Shown one piece after another: positions 45,379-52,917 of a stretch of 64,000 bases of DNA (its first letter is position 1; every line of letters begins with the position of its first letter). The notes beneath the pieces were generated by a model, which worked only from the letters and a program-made list of their open reading frames with translations, searched no databases and was not told where the DNA came from. This DNA is from Devosia sp. 2618. GTDB taxonomy: Bacteria; Pseudomonadota; Alphaproteobacteria; Rhizobiales; Devosiaceae. A program made the translations under genes and the position numbers. Where the stretch lies: contig NZ_JBEPOO010000001.1 in NCBI RefSeq assembly GCF_040546815.1, positions 1,550,001 through 1,614,000 of the forward strand, given 5' to 3'.

Positions 45379-45520
45379 CGGCCTCGTGGTTCGAGGCTCG
45401 TGAAAAACTCGCCCCTCACCATGAGGGCTACTTGAACACCTCACCAAGAGAATCCCTCATGGTGAGGTGGGAGCGCAGCGACCCTCGAACCACCCTCATG
45501 GTGAGCGTGTCGAACCAGGG
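45379..45520. repeat. Palindromic dispersed repeat, copy 2
   Basis: A degenerate relative of the block at 20.4 kb: GCCTCGTGGTTCGAGGCT (45380-45397), CCTCACCATGAGGG and its complement CCCTCATGGTGAGGTG, then CCTCGAACCACC. It ends with a second element, CCCTCATGGTGAGCGTGTCGAACC, shared with the 63.8 kb block. It lies between the two cyclophilin genes. Confidence 0.8.
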
Positions 45521-45533
45521 CGCCGCACAGAGC

Positions 45534-46121
45534 TTACTTATACTCGATCTTGGCTTCGACGATCTTATCAGGATTGGCCACGGCGCCGTTCTGCGACTGC
45601 GGACCTTTTTCGAGCGCGTCGACAAATTCCATGCCGCTGACGACCTTGCCGAACACGGTATACTGGCCATCGAGGAAGCTGGCGTCAGCCGTGGTGATGA
45701 AGAACTGGCTGTTAAACGAGTTGGGGTCCTGCGAGCGAGCAGCGCCGAGCACGCCGCGCTGGAAGCTCTCGGAATTGAACTCAGCCGTCACGTCTGGCAG
45801 GTCGGAACCGCCCATGCCGGCACGCGACAGGTCAAACGTGTCCGAACCGGACTTGCCGAACTTGACGTCGCCGGTCTGAGCCATGAAGCCGTCGATCACG
45901 CGGTGGAACACGACGCCGTTATAAGCGCCCTGTTCTGTCAGCGTGACGATGCGCTCGACATGCTTGGGGGCAATGGCGGGGAGCAGCTCGATGTCGACGG
46001 TGCCGTCTTCGAGCGTCAGGATCAGATGCGGCGTGCCGGTCTGGGCGAAGCTCGGTGCAGCGGACAGCGCCATGGCGCCGATGACGAGAGCACCGAAAAG
46101 GCGACGGGTGATGGAGATCAT
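45534..46121 (-). CDS. Periplasmic cyclophilin-type peptidyl-prolyl isomerase
   Basis: A 195-residue cyclophilin with a Sec signal (MISITRRLFGALVIGAM..., cut after SFA near 26). The catalytic blocks match the cytosolic paralogue (YNGVVFHRVIDGFMAQTGD, GAARSQDPNSFNSQFFI). It is expected to fold proteins in the periplasm. Its ATG overlaps the coaD stop by 4 bases, so it is coupled to coaD. The pair arose by duplication with gain or loss of the export signal. Confidence 0.95.
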   Translation of the reverse strand: MISITRRLFGALVIGAMALSAAPSFAQTGTPHLILTLEDGTVDIELLPAIAPKHVERIVTLTEQGAYNGVVFHRVIDGFMAQTGDVKFGKSGSDTFDLSRAGMGGSDLPDVTAEFNSESFQRGVLGAARSQDPNSFNSQFFITTADASFLDGQYTVFGKVVSGMEFVDALEKGPQSQNGAVANPDKIVEAKIEYK

Positions 46122-46612
46122 TTGCTCTTGAGGGCCTTGAGAACGATTTGCGGGACGAAGGCGGAAATGTCGCCGCCCATCTCAGCGATCTGGCGCACTA
46201 ATGTGGCCGAGATATGCCGAACCGGGGGGCTGGAGGGCAGGAATACGGTCTGCAGGTCTGGTGCCATCTGGGCGTTCATGCCGACCATCTGCATTTCGTA
46301 ATTGTAATCGGTGGTGTCGCGCAGGCCGCGAATGATCAGCTTGGCGCCATGTTCGCGGGCCGCGCTGACCATCAGGCCTGAGAAATCGACGATCTTGAAT
46401 TCGGTATCGGTGCGCTTGCCGACAGGGGCCAGCGCCTGTTCCAGAATTTCCAGCCGATCGCTATGGGCAAATAGCGGGGTTTTCTTGCCCGCATTGATGC
46501 CAACGGCGACGACCAGCGTATCGACCAGCTTGCAGGCCCGCTCGATCACGTCGAGATGGCCGTTGGTCAACGGATCAAATGAGCCAGGATAAAACCCAAC
46601 CAGCTTGCTCAA
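46118..46612 (-). CDS. coaD: Pantetheine-phosphate adenylyltransferase
   Basis: A 164-residue enzyme for the fourth step of coenzyme A synthesis. The nucleotidyltransferase motif YPGSFDPLTNGH (8-19), RGLRDTTDYNYEMQM and the ISATLVRQIAEMGGD block are intact. Length equals the family norm. It precedes the periplasmic cyclophilin gene and lies in the conserved gyrA-coaD-ppi-queA-tgt block of Hyphomicrobiales; a LysE-type gene is inserted between it and gyrA. Confidence 0.97.
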   Translation of the reverse strand: MSKLVGFYPGSFDPLTNGHLDVIERACKLVDTLVVAVGINAGKKTPLFAHSDRLEILEQALAPVGKRTDTEFKIVDFSGLMVSAAREHGAKLIIRGLRDTTDYNYEMQMVGMNAQMAPDLQTVFLPSSPPVRHISATLVRQIAEMGGDISAFVPQIVLKALKSK

Positions 46613-46685
46613 AACGCCTCTCCCCGTTGTTGTTGCTAGGGTTTTCTCACGCGGGGAGATTCATGGCAAGGCGCGCCGGCCGTAA

Positions 46686-47303
46686 TCAGGCCCGCTTCTG
46701 CAGCGCCAGCCAGATGCCGCCAGCCATCAGCACGAAACCGGAGACCCGGTTGACCATGCGGATACGCGCCGTCGACAGCAGATGGCGGATGCGGCCGATG
46801 CAGATGGCGTAAAGCCCATCGGTGATGCAGGCCACGGCCATGACGATCAGGCCCAAAATGACGATTTGGGGGAAGGCAGGCTGGGCTGGATTGATGAACT
46901 GCGGCAGGAAGGCGCCCAAAAACAGCAGCGATTTGGGATTGCCCCAGCTGACCAGTGCACCCTGCCAGATATAGCGGCCCGCCGAAGTGCGCTCGCCATT
47001 GCCGATATCGAGGTGCCCGCTGGAGCGGACCATCTTGAAGCCGATCCAGACGAGATAGGCTGCGCCGATCAGCTTGATGATATCGAACGCGCCGGCAACC
47101 AGCCCCATCACCGCCTCAAGTCCGACGGCCACCACTAGCACCATGCTCAACATGCTCAGTTGCGCACCAAAAATGGTCAGCAGCCCTGCCCGCGTACCAC
47201 CGGCCAGCGAATTGGCGATGACCACGGAGACCGATGGCCCCGGCACGACAGTGAAAAGCAGGCAAGCCAGCAGGTATGGCAGCAGAACGGCAGTGTCGAT
47301 CAT
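46686..47303 (-). CDS. LysE/RhtB family amino-acid exporter
   Basis: A 205-residue membrane protein with six helices. Family marks are VPGPSVSVVIANSLAGG near the start, GAAYLVWIGFKMVRS and ALVSWGNPKSLLFLGAFLPQF. It exports amino acids or derivatives; the substrate is unknown. I chose the ATG at 47303, with AAGGAG eight bases upstream, over a longer hydrophilic frame. It lies between gyrA and coaD. Confidence 0.9.
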   Translation of the reverse strand: MIDTAVLLPYLLACLLFTVVPGPSVSVVIANSLAGGTRAGLLTIFGAQLSMLSMVLVVAVGLEAVMGLVAGAFDIIKLIGAAYLVWIGFKMVRSSGHLDIGNGERTSAGRYIWQGALVSWGNPKSLLFLGAFLPQFINPAQPAFPQIVILGLIVMAVACITDGLYAICIGRIRHLLSTARIRMVNRVSGFVLMAGGIWLALQKRA

Positions 47304-47352
47304 TGAGGAGGCTCCTTGAATGCCGACAAAGCCACCGTCTTGCAGGAATGAC

Positions 47353-47374
47353 AAGGGGCGCCGAAGCGCCCCTT
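47353..47374 (-). terminator. gyrA terminator hairpin
   Basis: On the minus strand AAGGGGCGC-TTCG-GCGCCCCTT is a perfect nine-pair stem with a stable UUCG loop, five bases after the gyrA stop. There is no T-run on that strand. Confidence 0.65.
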
Positions 47375-47378
47375 ACTT

Positions 47379-50168
47379 TTATTCTGTGATCGGCGGTTCC
47401 GGCGTTTCCGGTGGCGCATCGGGAGCGTCCGGAGGCGTCGTCGATGCGTCGGGCACCTCGTCGTCTTCTGGCTCGCTGATGTGTTCGACCGACATCACCT
47501 TTTCGTCGGCGGCAGTATCGAAGACGATGACGCCCTGACTGCCGCGGCTGACGATGCGGATCGGCTTGTCGCCGCCCACCGGCAGACGGATGGTCTGGCC
47601 GCCGTCGGTGATCAGCATGATCTGGTCTTCTTCTTCCACGGGGAAGCTCGATACCAGATTGCCGTTCCGCTTGTTGACGGCCATCGCCACGATGCCCTTA
47701 CCGCCACGGCCGGTGATCCGGTATTCGTGGCTCGAGGTGCGCTTGCCATAACCGTTTTCGGAAATGGTCAGGATGAACTGCTCGATGGCGCTCATCTGGG
47801 CGTAGACGTCCTGCGACAGCGCGCCGGCGACGACATCGCCTTCATCGCTGGAGCTTTCCTCATCCGCCTGTTCGCCACGCACTGCACGGCTCATCTTGAG
47901 ATAGGCAGCGCGGTCTTCGGCGGAGGCGTCGGAGTGGTTGATCACGGCCATGGAAATGACCTTGTCGCCCTCAGCCAGCTGGATACCGCGCACACCCATG
48001 GAGTCGCGGCCCTTGAACAGGCGGACGTCATCGGTGCGGAAGCGGATGGCTTGGCCCAGAGCAGTGGTCAGCAGCACGTCGTCATTGGCGGTTGCCGTCT
48101 CGACGCCGACGATCTGGTCGCCGTCATCGAGCTTCATGGCGATCTTCCCGTTCTGGCGCACTTCGATGAAGTCGGCCAGCGAGTTACGGCGCACCGTGCC
48201 GCGTGTCGTGGCGAACATGATGTCGAGGTTTGCCCAGCTGGTCTCGTCCTCGGGCAGCGGCATGATGGTGGTCAGCCGTTCGCCCTGCTCGAGTGGCAGG
48301 ATGTTGATCAGCGCCTTGCCGCGCGCATTGGCCTGAGCCAGCGGCAGACGCCACACCTTGAGCTTGTAGGCAATGCCACGGTCGGTGAAGAACAGCACCG
48401 GCGTATGGGTATTGGCCACGAACAGGCGCGAGACGAAATCCTCGTCGCGCGTTGCCATGCCCGAGCGCCCCTTGCCGCCACGGTTCTGCGAACGGTAGGT
48501 CGAAAGCGGCACGCGCTTGATGTAGCCTTCGTGCGACACGGTCACGACCATGTCTTCGCGGGCGATCAGGTCTTCGTCGTCGAAATCGCCGACCACGTCG
48601 GAAATCTCGGTGCGACGGGCGCTGCCGAACTGCTCCTTGATCTCGGTCAGCTCGTTGCGGATGATTTCGACCACGCGCTCACGGCTGCGCAGGATTTCGA
48701 GATAGTCCTCGATTTCCAGACCCAGGCCATTGAGTTCCTCGCCGATTTCATCGCGACCAAGCGCGGTCAAACGAGCCAGACGCAATTCGAGGATGGCGCG
48801 AGCCTGTTCCTCGGACAGATTGAACGTGCTGTCGTCGTTGATACGGTGGCGCGGATCGTCGATCAGCGCGATCAGCGGTGCCACATCGGCCGCCGGCCAA
48901 CGGCGCGTCATCAGCTGCTCGCGGGCCGTCGCTGGATCGGGCGCGGTGCGGATCAGGGCGATGACTTCGTCGATATTGGCGACGGCAACGGCCAGACCGA
49001 CCAGGATATGGGCGCGATCACGAGCCTTGTTGAGCAGGAACCGGGCGCGACGCGTAACCACTTCGTGACGGAAATCGATGAAAGCGCCGAGGATTTCGCG
49101 CAGATTCATCAGCTGCGGCTTGCCGCCATTGAGCGCCACGAAGTTGCAACCGAACGAGGACTGCAGCTGGGTGAAGCGATAGAGCTGGTTGAGCACGACA
49201 TCGGCCAGCGCATCGCGCTTGATCTCGATGACGACGCGCATGCCTTCGCGCGAAGATTCGTCGCGCATGTCGGCGATGCCTTCGATACGCTTCTCGCGCA
49301 CCAGCTCGGCAATCTTTTCGACCATCGTCGCCTTGTTCACCTGGTAGGGCAACTCGGTGATGATGATGGCTTCGCGTTCCTTGCGGATTTCCTCAATCGA
49401 GACGCGACCGCGCACGAGCACCGAGCCACGGCCGGTTTCGTAGGCAGAACGGATGCCCGCGCGGCCCAGAATGATGCCGCCGGTGGGGAAATCAGGACCA
49501 GGCAGAACTTCGAGCAGTTCCTCGGTGGTCACCTGATCGTTGTCGAGCATCAGCAAGGCTGCGTCGATGGTCTCGCTCAGATTGTGGGTCGGAACGTTGG
49601 TCGCCATGCCCACGGCGATACCGCTACCGCCATTGACCAGCATGTTGGGGAACCGCGCCGGCAAGACGACGGGCTCGTGTTCGGAGCCGTCATAGTTGTC
49701 GCGGAAATCCACCGTGTCCTTGTCGAGGTCATCGAGCATGGCATTGGTGATCTTCTGCATGCGCACTTCGGTGTAACGCATGGCAGCCGGCATATCGCCG
49801 TCGACCGAACCAAAGTTACCCTGACCTTCCACGAGCAGTTCGCCCATGGAGAAGTCCTGCGCCATACGGACCAAGGCCATATAGACGGCACTATCACCAT
49901 GGGGGTGATACTTACCGATCACGTCGCCGACCACACGGGCCGACTTACGATAGGGCTTGTTGTACTCGTAGCCGTTCTCGCTCATCGAGAACAGAATACG
50001 ACGGTGCACGGGCTTAAGGCCGTCGCGCACGTCGGGCAGTGCGCGGCTCACGATCACGCTCATCGCATAATCGAGATAGCTTTTGCGCATCTCGTCAGTG
50101 ATGGAGATCAACGAAATGTCGGAGGGCGGCGGCGGCGCGCCGGTTCCGGTATCGGGCGTATCGGTCAC
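47379..50168 (-). CDS. gyrA: DNA gyrase subunit A
   Basis: A 929-residue type II topoisomerase subunit. The catalytic Tyr132 is in AMRYTEVRM. The quinolone-determining region reads YHPHGDSAVYMALVRMAQ: the Ser83 equivalent (S93) is retained, but the Asp87 equivalent is Met97. GQGNFGSVDGD and the C-terminal beta-pinwheel repeats with the GyrA box QNRGGKGRSG are present. Start is a GTG. The C-terminus is an acidic/proline tail (EPEDDEVPDASTTPP). No ribosome site of good quality is visible before the GTG. Confidence 0.97.
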   Translation of the reverse strand: MTDTPDTGTGAPPPPSDISLISITDEMRKSYLDYAMSVIVSRALPDVRDGLKPVHRRILFSMSENGYEYNKPYRKSARVVGDVIGKYHPHGDSAVYMALVRMAQDFSMGELLVEGQGNFGSVDGDMPAAMRYTEVRMQKITNAMLDDLDKDTVDFRDNYDGSEHEPVVLPARFPNMLVNGGSGIAVGMATNVPTHNLSETIDAALLMLDNDQVTTEELLEVLPGPDFPTGGIILGRAGIRSAYETGRGSVLVRGRVSIEEIRKEREAIIITELPYQVNKATMVEKIAELVREKRIEGIADMRDESSREGMRVVIEIKRDALADVVLNQLYRFTQLQSSFGCNFVALNGGKPQLMNLREILGAFIDFRHEVVTRRARFLLNKARDRAHILVGLAVAVANIDEVIALIRTAPDPATAREQLMTRRWPAADVAPLIALIDDPRHRINDDSTFNLSEEQARAILELRLARLTALGRDEIGEELNGLGLEIEDYLEILRSRERVVEIIRNELTEIKEQFGSARRTEISDVVGDFDDEDLIAREDMVVTVSHEGYIKRVPLSTYRSQNRGGKGRSGMATRDEDFVSRLFVANTHTPVLFFTDRGIAYKLKVWRLPLAQANARGKALINILPLEQGERLTTIMPLPEDETSWANLDIMFATTRGTVRRNSLADFIEVRQNGKIAMKLDDGDQIVGVETATANDDVLLTTALGQAIRFRTDDVRLFKGRDSMGVRGIQLAEGDKVISMAVINHSDASAEDRAAYLKMSRAVRGEQADEESSSDEGDVVAGALSQDVYAQMSAIEQFILTISENGYGKRTSSHEYRITGRGGKGIVAMAVNKRNGNLVSSFPVEEEDQIMLITDGGQTIRLPVGGDKPIRIVSRGSQGVIVFDTAADEKVMSVEHISEPEDDEVPDASTTPPDAPDAPPETPEPPITE

Positions 50169-50478
50169 TGGGGTGATTCTTGTTTGTTCAAACTACCCAT
50201 TAGATAGGCGATTCCGACACAGAATGCCAATTCTCACCGGCCTTCGCTGTGGAGAGACGCCTTTGCGGCGCCGGGTGTTGGCCACCGCGCGACGGCGAGA
50301 CCAAGGCGGCGACAATCGCCAAGTTGTGAGCGGCAATTTCTTGCCAATCGTCTTGCAGAATTGCGCCGCATCTGACACGGCGCAACAATGTCTTGGCCAA
50401 TGCAATGCTTCATCTTGCGTTCAGCTTGTGTCTGTCAAAAAATCACAGTGAAATCGGCAGCCGACGCAGGAGATCACC
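50169..50478. other. Intergenic region upstream of gyrA
   Basis: A 310-base gap between divergent gyrA and a secreted-protein gene. It should hold the gyrA promoter, often supercoiling-sensitive. Short frames on both strands have no ribosome sites and no protein-like composition. I see no repeat or RNA gene. Confidence 0.5.
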
Positions 50479-50994
50479 GTGCAACGCATTCTCGCCGCGA
50501 CCATCGTTTTCGCCCTGCTTGGTAGTGTGGCCGTGCAGGCGCAGACCGCGCCAAAGCCTTCGCCCGGCGGCAGCAGCAGTTCCAATGGCTGGCCCAATCC
50601 GCCTTCGCTGGCGGGAAGTGGCGGCCCCTTCCCCGTCGATCCGCCAAAATTCGGCCATCCGACAGGCCTCTGGGTTCTGGATGGCTCCGAATGTGACGCC
50701 GCCGACATTGAGGGCATTCAGATCGAGGACAAGAACATCGTCCTCTACGATCCGCGCGCCGCCACAGTCTCGTTTTCAACCGAAGGCGAAAAGGCCTTCA
50801 GCGTCACGGATGTGAAGGCTGATCTCGGCACCATCACCGACGTCGTGCCCCGAAACGGGGTCTATCGATTCGTGGCTGAACTGGATCAGGGCGATGAGCT
50901 GATCTTTGATTTCGAGGTGCTGCCCGACCAGAAAGCGACGATCGGTTTTGGCGGCGGCGCCAAGATCCCACTGACGTCCTGCACTCAAAGCTGA
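50479..50994 (+). CDS. Secreted hypothetical protein
   Basis: A 171-residue exported protein with GTG start and signal peptide (ILAATIVFALLGSVAVQAQ, cut near 22). A low-complexity P/S/G linker (about 25-50) follows, then a small beta-rich domain with one cysteine pair (C72 and the C-terminal TSCTQS). No family is recognised. The codon use matches neighbours. It may be monocistronic or read into the next small gene 18 bases on. Confidence 0.78.
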   Translation: MQRILAATIVFALLGSVAVQAQTAPKPSPGGSSSSNGWPNPPSLAGSGGPFPVDPPKFGHPTGLWVLDGSECDAADIEGIQIEDKNIVLYDPRAATVSFSTEGEKAFSVTDVKADLGTITDVVPRNGVYRFVAELDQGDELIFDFEVLPDQKATIGFGGGAKIPLTSCTQS

Positions 50995-51012
50995 GCCAGG
51001 ACGCAGACTTGT

Positions 51013-51345
51013 GTGGCTAACGCCCATGCGACTGAGATAAGCAGGCTCATGGCAGATACCTATCGGGCGTGGCTTCGCGGCGCAGAGACTTGGCAGAATA
51101 TTTCGGTGATCGACCTGCGCGACATCGACGGCATCGGCAAGCGCCTGCAAAGCGCGGGCCTAAAGACGCTGGGCGAAATCGACGGAATGGAAGGTCCCGA
51201 ACTGCTCAAGCTCGACGGCATCGGCATCGGCGTCCTGCGCCGGGCACGCGGCATTATCAGAACCTGCAAAGCCGAGCAGCGCCGCCGCAAGGCCGCTGCC
51301 AATCAAATCCGCGTCCGCCCGCCCCGGGTTGTCCCCGGCGACTAA
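51013..51345 (+). CDS. Small helix-hairpin-helix-like protein
   Basis: A 110-residue basic protein. Two hairpin-like repeats, [21 protein letters not shown] and [16 protein letters not shown], resemble the HhH DNA-binding fold seen in ligases and TfoX-C/RPA14-like domains. The end is rich in arginine and lysine ([20 protein letters not shown]). The GTG at 51013 and an ATG at 51049 are both possible starts; neither has a strong ribosome site. It overlaps the 3' end of the convergent HxlR gene by 4 bases. Confidence 0.65.
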   Translation: MANAHATEISRLMADTYRAWLRGAETWQNISVIDLRDIDGIGKRLQSAGLKTLGEIDGMEGPELLKLDGIGIGVLRRARGIIRTCKAEQRRRKAAANQIRVRPPRVVPGD

Positions 51346-51746
51346 ATGGTCTTGTCGTATTCGACGCGCGCCGCGCCGATATGGCTGTGGTGTTCGCCGG
51401 CCCAGTCGATCAGATGTCCGAACGGCACGATGATCGAGGCGCCCATCGGCGTCAGCCGGTATTCGACCGATGGCGGCTTGGTGTCATAGACCTTGCGCGT
51501 GATCATGCCGTCGCGCTGCAAATCGCGCAGCGTCTGGGTCAGCATCTTTTGGGAAATGTCGGGCACGTCGCGCCGAAGCTGGTTGAAACGCTTGGGGCCG
51601 CCGGCCAGCATCATCACCAGCAACATGCTCCATTTATCGCTGATCTTGTCGAGCACACCCCGGATCGGGCAGTTGCCCAGCGGGCTACCGACGATGCTGT
51701 TCCAGCTCTCGATATAGACATCGGCCTGTGATTTGTTGTCCAGCAT
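51342..51746 (-). CDS. HxlR family transcriptional regulator
   Basis: A 134-residue winged-helix regulator. [32 protein letters not shown] is the HxlR N-terminal helix set, including the conserved Cys, and the wing follows ([22 protein letters not shown]). It likely responds to reactive electrophiles or quinones through the Cys, as in related YodB/QorR proteins. The ATG at 51746 has TGGAGG upstream. It is divergent from the NmrA-like reductase, matching the E. coli ytfH/ytfG layout. Confidence 0.92.
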   Translation of the reverse strand: MLDNKSQADVYIESWNSIVGSPLGNCPIRGVLDKISDKWSMLLVMMLAGGPKRFNQLRRDVPDISQKMLTQTLRDLQRDGMITRKVYDTKPPSVEYRLTPMGASIIVPFGHLIDWAGEHHSHIGAARVEYDKTI

Positions 51747-51890
51747 GGCAGTTACCTCCAGGTGACGTTCAGCGGTGAAAGTGCCTCCTTTAACGCCGGT
51801 AGGAACGAGCCTAGATAGCACTCTCTATTCGATACCTAGTCTCCAACGGCGATCTTCGCAAGTGGGGCGGGACAACACGGAGAAATGGAC

Positions 51891-52772
51891 ATGTCGAACT
51901 TCAAGGATCAGGCATTGCTCGTCACCGGCGCATCGGGCAAATTCGGCCGCATCGCGGTTGAAGAGCTTCTGGCGCGCGGCGCGACCAAAATCATCGCCGG
52001 CACGCGCGACACCTCCAAGCTGGCCGATCTTGCGGCACGCGGCGTCGAAGTGCGCCATCTTGATTTCGACGATGCCGCCAGCCTGCCCGCAAGCTTCGCC
52101 GGTGTCGACCGCGTCCTCGTCATCAGCACCGACGGCGTTGGCAAACGCGTGGCGCAGCAGACCGCCGCCATCGCCGCCGCAAAGGCCGCTGGCGTCAAGC
52201 ACATCGTCTATACCTCCGCCCCAGCTGCCCGACCAAATGCCGATGCAGGCCTTGGTATCGAGCACTACTGGACCGAAGTCGCACTAGCCGAGAGCGGCCT
52301 CGACTTCACCTCGCTGCGCAATCACATGTATGCCGAGAACAACCTGATTGATGTCGGTCACGTTATCGGATCGGGCCAGTTGTTCGGCCTCATCGGCGAC
52401 CGCGGCACCGCCTTTGTTACCCGCGCCGATGCCGCCCGCACCGCAGCCGGCGCCTTGCTGACCTCCGAAGGGAAGTCCATCGAAGATGTCAGCGGTCCAG
52501 CCGCCGTGACAAATGCCGAGCGCGCGGCACTCTACGCAAAGGTCAGCGGTAAGCCGGTGGCCGTCGTGGCTGTCACGCCACCAGAACTCAAAGCCGGCAT
52601 GGTCGCTGCAGGTCTGCCCGAGTTTTATGCCCAGGCTTTGGTGGCTTTCCAGATTGACGCTGTCTTCGGCTTCCATGGCGTTGCGACCGACGCTGTCGAG
52701 CGCCTTTCGGGCCGCAAGCCCGAGACTTTCGCACACTTCCTCGAAGCCAATCGCGCCGCACTCACCGCCTGA
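51891..52772 (+). CDS. NmrA-like NAD(P)H:quinone oxidoreductase (QorB/YtfG family)
   Basis: A 293-residue atypical SDR. The NADPH motif is LLVTGASGKFGR (about 8-19), with GTRD after the second strand. HIVYTSAPAARPNADAG and IEHYWTEVALAESGLDFTSLRNHMYAEN match QorB. It would reduce quinones with NADPH. The ATG at 51891 has GGAG eight bases upstream; the ATG two codons earlier is too close to it. The adjacent divergent HxlR gene is its probable quinone-responsive repressor. Confidence 0.9.
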   Translation: MSNFKDQALLVTGASGKFGRIAVEELLARGATKIIAGTRDTSKLADLAARGVEVRHLDFDDAASLPASFAGVDRVLVISTDGVGKRVAQQTAAIAAAKAAGVKHIVYTSAPAARPNADAGLGIEHYWTEVALAESGLDFTSLRNHMYAENNLIDVGHVIGSGQLFGLIGDRGTAFVTRADAARTAAGALLTSEGKSIEDVSGPAAVTNAERAALYAKVSGKPVAVVAVTPPELKAGMVAAGLPEFYAQALVAFQIDAVFGFHGVATDAVERLSGRKPETFAHFLEANRAALTA

Positions 52773-52779
52773 TCCATCC

Positions 52780-52801
52780 GGCCCCGCGTTCGCGCGGGGC
52801 C
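52780..52801 (+). terminator. Hairpin terminator candidate
   Basis: GGCCCCGCG-TTCG-CGCGGGGCC is a perfect nine-pair stem with a UUCG loop, eight bases after the QorB-like stop. It lacks a T-run. Confidence 0.6.
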
Positions 52802-52917
52802 ACCCCACAATTGAACTGCTCATAACCCGCCCACGCGCACCGCGCTCACTGGACGCTGTCGCTGCAACCCCGTAGAAATCGCGCCAATCTGTCGCCGAAT
52901 TCGCGGAGTCTCGTGCA

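Noticed and set aside
47481..50207. Plus-strand open frame of 908 codons
   Set aside because: Shadow of gyrA on the other strand; no recognisable motif and biased towards H, D, G and V.
50193..50405. Two overlapping minus-strand frames upstream of gyrA
   Set aside because: No ribosome sites and arginine-rich random composition.
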